From Dokdonia donghaensis DSW-1 (GTDB lineage Bacteria > Bacteroidota > Bacteroidia > Flavobacteriales > Flavobacteriaceae), in contig NZ_CP015125.1 of NCBI RefSeq assembly GCF_001653755.1, positions 1,807,501 through 1,871,500 of the forward strand: a stretch of 64,000 nt of DNA. The letters run 5' to 3'. The notes beneath the pieces are model-generated. The model saw nothing but the letters and a program-made list of their open reading frames with translations, did not search any database and was not told the DNA's origin. Positions within the stretch are counted from its first letter, which is position 1. Each line of letters begins with the position of its first letter. Of this stretch, positions 62,178 through 64,000 are shown piece after piece. The position numbers and the translations under genes were made by a program.

Positions 62178-63542
62178 ATGTCTATGACCTTTAAAGATCT
62201 CAATCTCGATAAATTTTTGTGGAACGCCCTAGATGATATGGGTTACACACAACCTACTCCTATACAGGTAGATGCACTTGCGCCTGTAATGTCTGGAAGT
62301 GACGTGGTAGGAATTGCTCAAACCGGTACAGGTAAAACATTTGCATACCTCTTACCTATACTAAGAACATTACCATACTCAAGACAAGAAAACCCTCGTG
62401 TACTTATTCTAGTCCCTACTAGAGAACTTGTACTACAAGTGGTAAGCGAACTTGAAAAGCTCACAAAATACATAGATGTGCGTATTGCGGGTGTTTATGG
62501 TGGTTCTAATATCAATACCCAAAAGGCACTTATAGCCCAAGGGCAAGATATTGTAGTGGCAACACCAGGTAGACTGTATGATCTAGCCGTGAGTAGAGTA
62601 TTGCAACTTAAATCTATCCAAAAGGTAGTGATAGATGAGGTAGATGTGATGCTGGATCTAGGTTTTAGACCGCAGCTTATGAACATTTTTGACATACTCC
62701 CAAAAAGGAGACAGCACATTATGTTTAGCGCCACGATGACCGAGGATGTAGATGCTCTTATTAAAGATTATTTCAATAAACCTCAGTTCATAAAAGTGGC
62801 TCGTAGTGGGACACCACTAGAGAATATCAAACAGATAGGTTATAAAATACCTAACTTCTATACAAAGGTAAACTTCTTACTGGAGGAGCTCGCTTCCGCG
62901 AAAGCGTACCCAAAAACACTACTCTTTGTAAGGGACAAGCGTATGGCAGATAGACTGTACCTTAAGCTTGAAGAAGCTTTTCCGGGACAAGTAGATCTCA
63001 TACACTCTAACAAGACGCAAAATTACCGTATCAACAGTATAAATGCCTTTTCTGAAGGTAAAGTACGTATGATGGTAGCTACAGATGTGATGGCGCGTGG
63101 TCTTGATATAGATGATATCACACACGTTATAAATGTAAACACTCCTCGTTTTCCTGAAAACTATTTACATAGAATAGGGCGTACGGGTAGAGCACAAAAA
63201 GAAGGTACTTCTATAGTATTAAGCACTCCAGCCGAAGATGCTTTTCTAGAAGAGATAGAAGCGCTTATGGGTGTAAAAGTACCTATAGAGACGCTGCCAG
63301 AAGATGTTCAAATCTCTAAAGAACTCACACCAGAAGAGCGACCAGAAGCCAAAGAAATTTTTAATCCTCATAAATGGAATAAAAATGATGAGGATGCTCC
63401 GGGACCAGCTTTTCACGAGAAGAGTGAGAAAAACTCTAAGGTAAATCTAGGAGGTTCTTACAGAAGAGAAATTGCAAAAAAATACAAGAAGCCTAAGACT
63501 AGAGGCGATAAAAACTATAATAAAAGAAATAAACGAAAGTAA
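62178..63542 (+). CDS. DEAD/DEAH-box RNA helicase with a DEVD motif II
   Basis: 454 aa. Q motif (FLWNALDDMGYTQPTPIQ), AQTGTGKT (motif I), PTRELVLQ, TPGRL, VIDEVDVML (motif II is DEVD, residues 153-156, not DEAD), SATMTED (III), VATDVMARGLDIDDI (V) and HRIGRTGRAQKEG (VI). The C-terminus is Lys/Arg-rich (KYKKPKTRGDKNYNKRNKRK), as in RhlE-type helicases that bind rRNA. A degenerate palindrome at 62891 encodes ASAKA. Followed after 3 bp by the MBL-fold lipoprotein. Confidence 0.92.
   Translation: MSMTFKDLNLDKFLWNALDDMGYTQPTPIQVDALAPVMSGSDVVGIAQTGTGKTFAYLLPILRTLPYSRQENPRVLILVPTRELVLQVVSELEKLTKYIDVRIAGVYGGSNINTQKALIAQGQDIVVATPGRLYDLAVSRVLQLKSIQKVVIDEVDVMLDLGFRPQLMNIFDILPKRRQHIMFSATMTEDVDALIKDYFNKPQFIKVARSGTPLENIKQIGYKIPNFYTKVNFLLEELASAKAYPKTLLFVRDKRMADRLYLKLEEAFPGQVDLIHSNKTQNYRINSINAFSEGKVRMMVATDVMARGLDIDDITHVINVNTPRFPENYLHRIGRTGRAQKEGTSIVLSTPAEDAFLEEIEALMGVKVPIETLPEDVQISKELTPEERPEAKEIFNPHKWNKNDEDAPGPAFHEKSEKNSKVNLGGSYRREIAKKYKKPKTRGDKNYNKRNKRK
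62891..62906. repeat. Decayed palindrome copy (one mismatch) inside the helicase gene
   Basis: CGCTTCCGCGAAAGCG differs from the 16-bp palindrome by one base (T to C), changing AFAKA into ASAKA. Confidence 0.8.
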
Positions 63543-63545
63543 ACA

Positions 63546-64000
63546 ATGAAGCGACTACTGCAGATGTTAGGGATCTGTCTAGCCGTACTACTATTACATT
63601 CTTGTTTTGACAAGAGTAAGTATGCCCCCGAGCCTTACCTAAGGCCGCTAGAGATAATAAAACTATCTGATCAAGACTATATGCACGTCTCATATCTTAA
63701 GGACGGTAAAGATGGTTACATACCTTGTAATGGTTATATACGTAAGGAGGGTGATGAGGTTTTTGTATTTGAGACACCCCTAGATGATTCAACATCTGTA
63801 CAACTTATTGACTTTATACAAAATGATCTTAATGCGACCATAAAGGCCGTTATGGTGAGTCACGCTCATATAGATGGCGCAGGTGGTGTAAAAGCATTTA
63901 ATGAAGCAGGCATACCTACATATGGCTCGTCAAAAACAGCAGCATTACTTGCTAGAGATACAATCACCTTAAGTAATACTTTTCAGCGTAAAGATAGTTT
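63546..64000 (+). CDS. Metallo-beta-lactamase-fold lipoprotein (partial, runs off the window)
   Basis: Only the first 151 codons are visible. MKRLLQMLGICLAVLLLHSC is a lipoprotein signal with Cys20. An MBL fold follows: NGYIRKEGDEVFVFETPLDD and VMVSHAHIDGAGGVKAFNEAGIPTYGSSKTAALLA, with the zinc-binding HxHxD motif and a layout resembling subclass B1 beta-lactamases. It may hydrolyse beta-lactams or be a general MBL hydrolase; a B1 call needs the third-His/Cys region beyond the window. 3 bp after the helicase, so possibly co-transcribed. Confidence 0.8.
   Translation, partial: MKRLLQMLGICLAVLLLHSCFDKSKYAPEPYLRPLEIIKLSDQDYMHVSYLKDGKDGYIPCNGYIRKEGDEVFVFETPLDDSTSVQLIDFIQNDLNATIKAVMVSHAHIDGAGGVKAFNEAGIPTYGSSKTAALLARDTITLSNTFQRKDS

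Overview
The window looks like a chromosomal segment from a marine member of the Flavobacteriaceae (Bacteroidetes). Grounds: low GC content; Bacteroidetes-type -7 promoter boxes (TAnnTTTG) shortly before many start codons; two TonB-dependent receptors with carboxypeptidase-regulatory-like N-termini; many SPII lipoproteins; families largely confined to this phylum (DUF4249, DUF4290, DUF6048, DUF6452); monomeric isocitrate dehydrogenase; and the eukaryote-like prolyl-tRNA synthetase. A Dokdonia-like genus is my guess from memory and is not proven by the sequence. There are no phages, insertion sequences, CRISPR arrays or integrases.

Layout. 0.4-6.7 kb: DUF4268/ZIP transporter pair, an rRNA methyltransferase, the rlmD-DUF6452-DUF6048 operon and a mechanosensitive-channel-like protein. 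6.9-11.9 kb: ornithine aminotransferase, small membrane proteins, an Smr protein, a calcium-repeat lipoprotein and a cysteine desulfurase. 11.9-19.4 kb: an envelope cluster (TonB receptor, DUF4249 lipoprotein, M23 peptidase, second TonB receptor). 19.5-26.2 kb: icd, a lipoprotein whose signal peptide is interrupted by a stop codon, rplS, rpsT, two tandem tRNA-Glu genes and proS. 26.3-32.3 kb: Gly/Trp/Ser/Arg-rich lipoprotein, FadL-like porin, FMN reductase, GH13 amylase and menA. 32.3-39.8 kb: HU, the ATPase-recQ-fmt operon, DUF493, DUF4290, murA and a glycerophosphodiesterase. 39.8-43.7 kb: the oxidative pentose phosphate genes gnd and, divergent from it, zwf-pgl. 43.8-53.2 kb: ABC-F protein, M20 amidohydrolase with VOC and SnoaL-like proteins, a photolyase/SDR/SRPBCC light-stress-type cluster, aquaporin and DUF2911. 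53.3-64 kb: lpdA, two AT-rich membrane protein genes, ctaA, a pRiA4b ORF-3-like protein, a nucleoid-associated protein, a kinase-like orphan, an ABC exporter, a DEAD-box helicase and a metallo-beta-lactamase-fold lipoprotein cut by the window edge.

The most striking signal belongs to no gene. A perfect palindrome with core TTTCGCGAAA, usually extended to GCTTTCGCGAAAGC and up to 24 bp, occurs 23 times (about once per 2.8 kb) in an otherwise AT-rich sequence where well under one copy is expected by chance. Fourteen copies are intergenic, many within about 15 bp after a stop codon. Nine lie inside conserved housekeeping genes, where the same DNA is read in all three frames (AFAKA, RFRES, TLSRKR) without apparent disruption. 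It has the form of a genome-wide interspersed DNA signal, like HIP1 of cyanobacteria or an uptake, nucleoid or methylation site. Its function cannot be told from the window.
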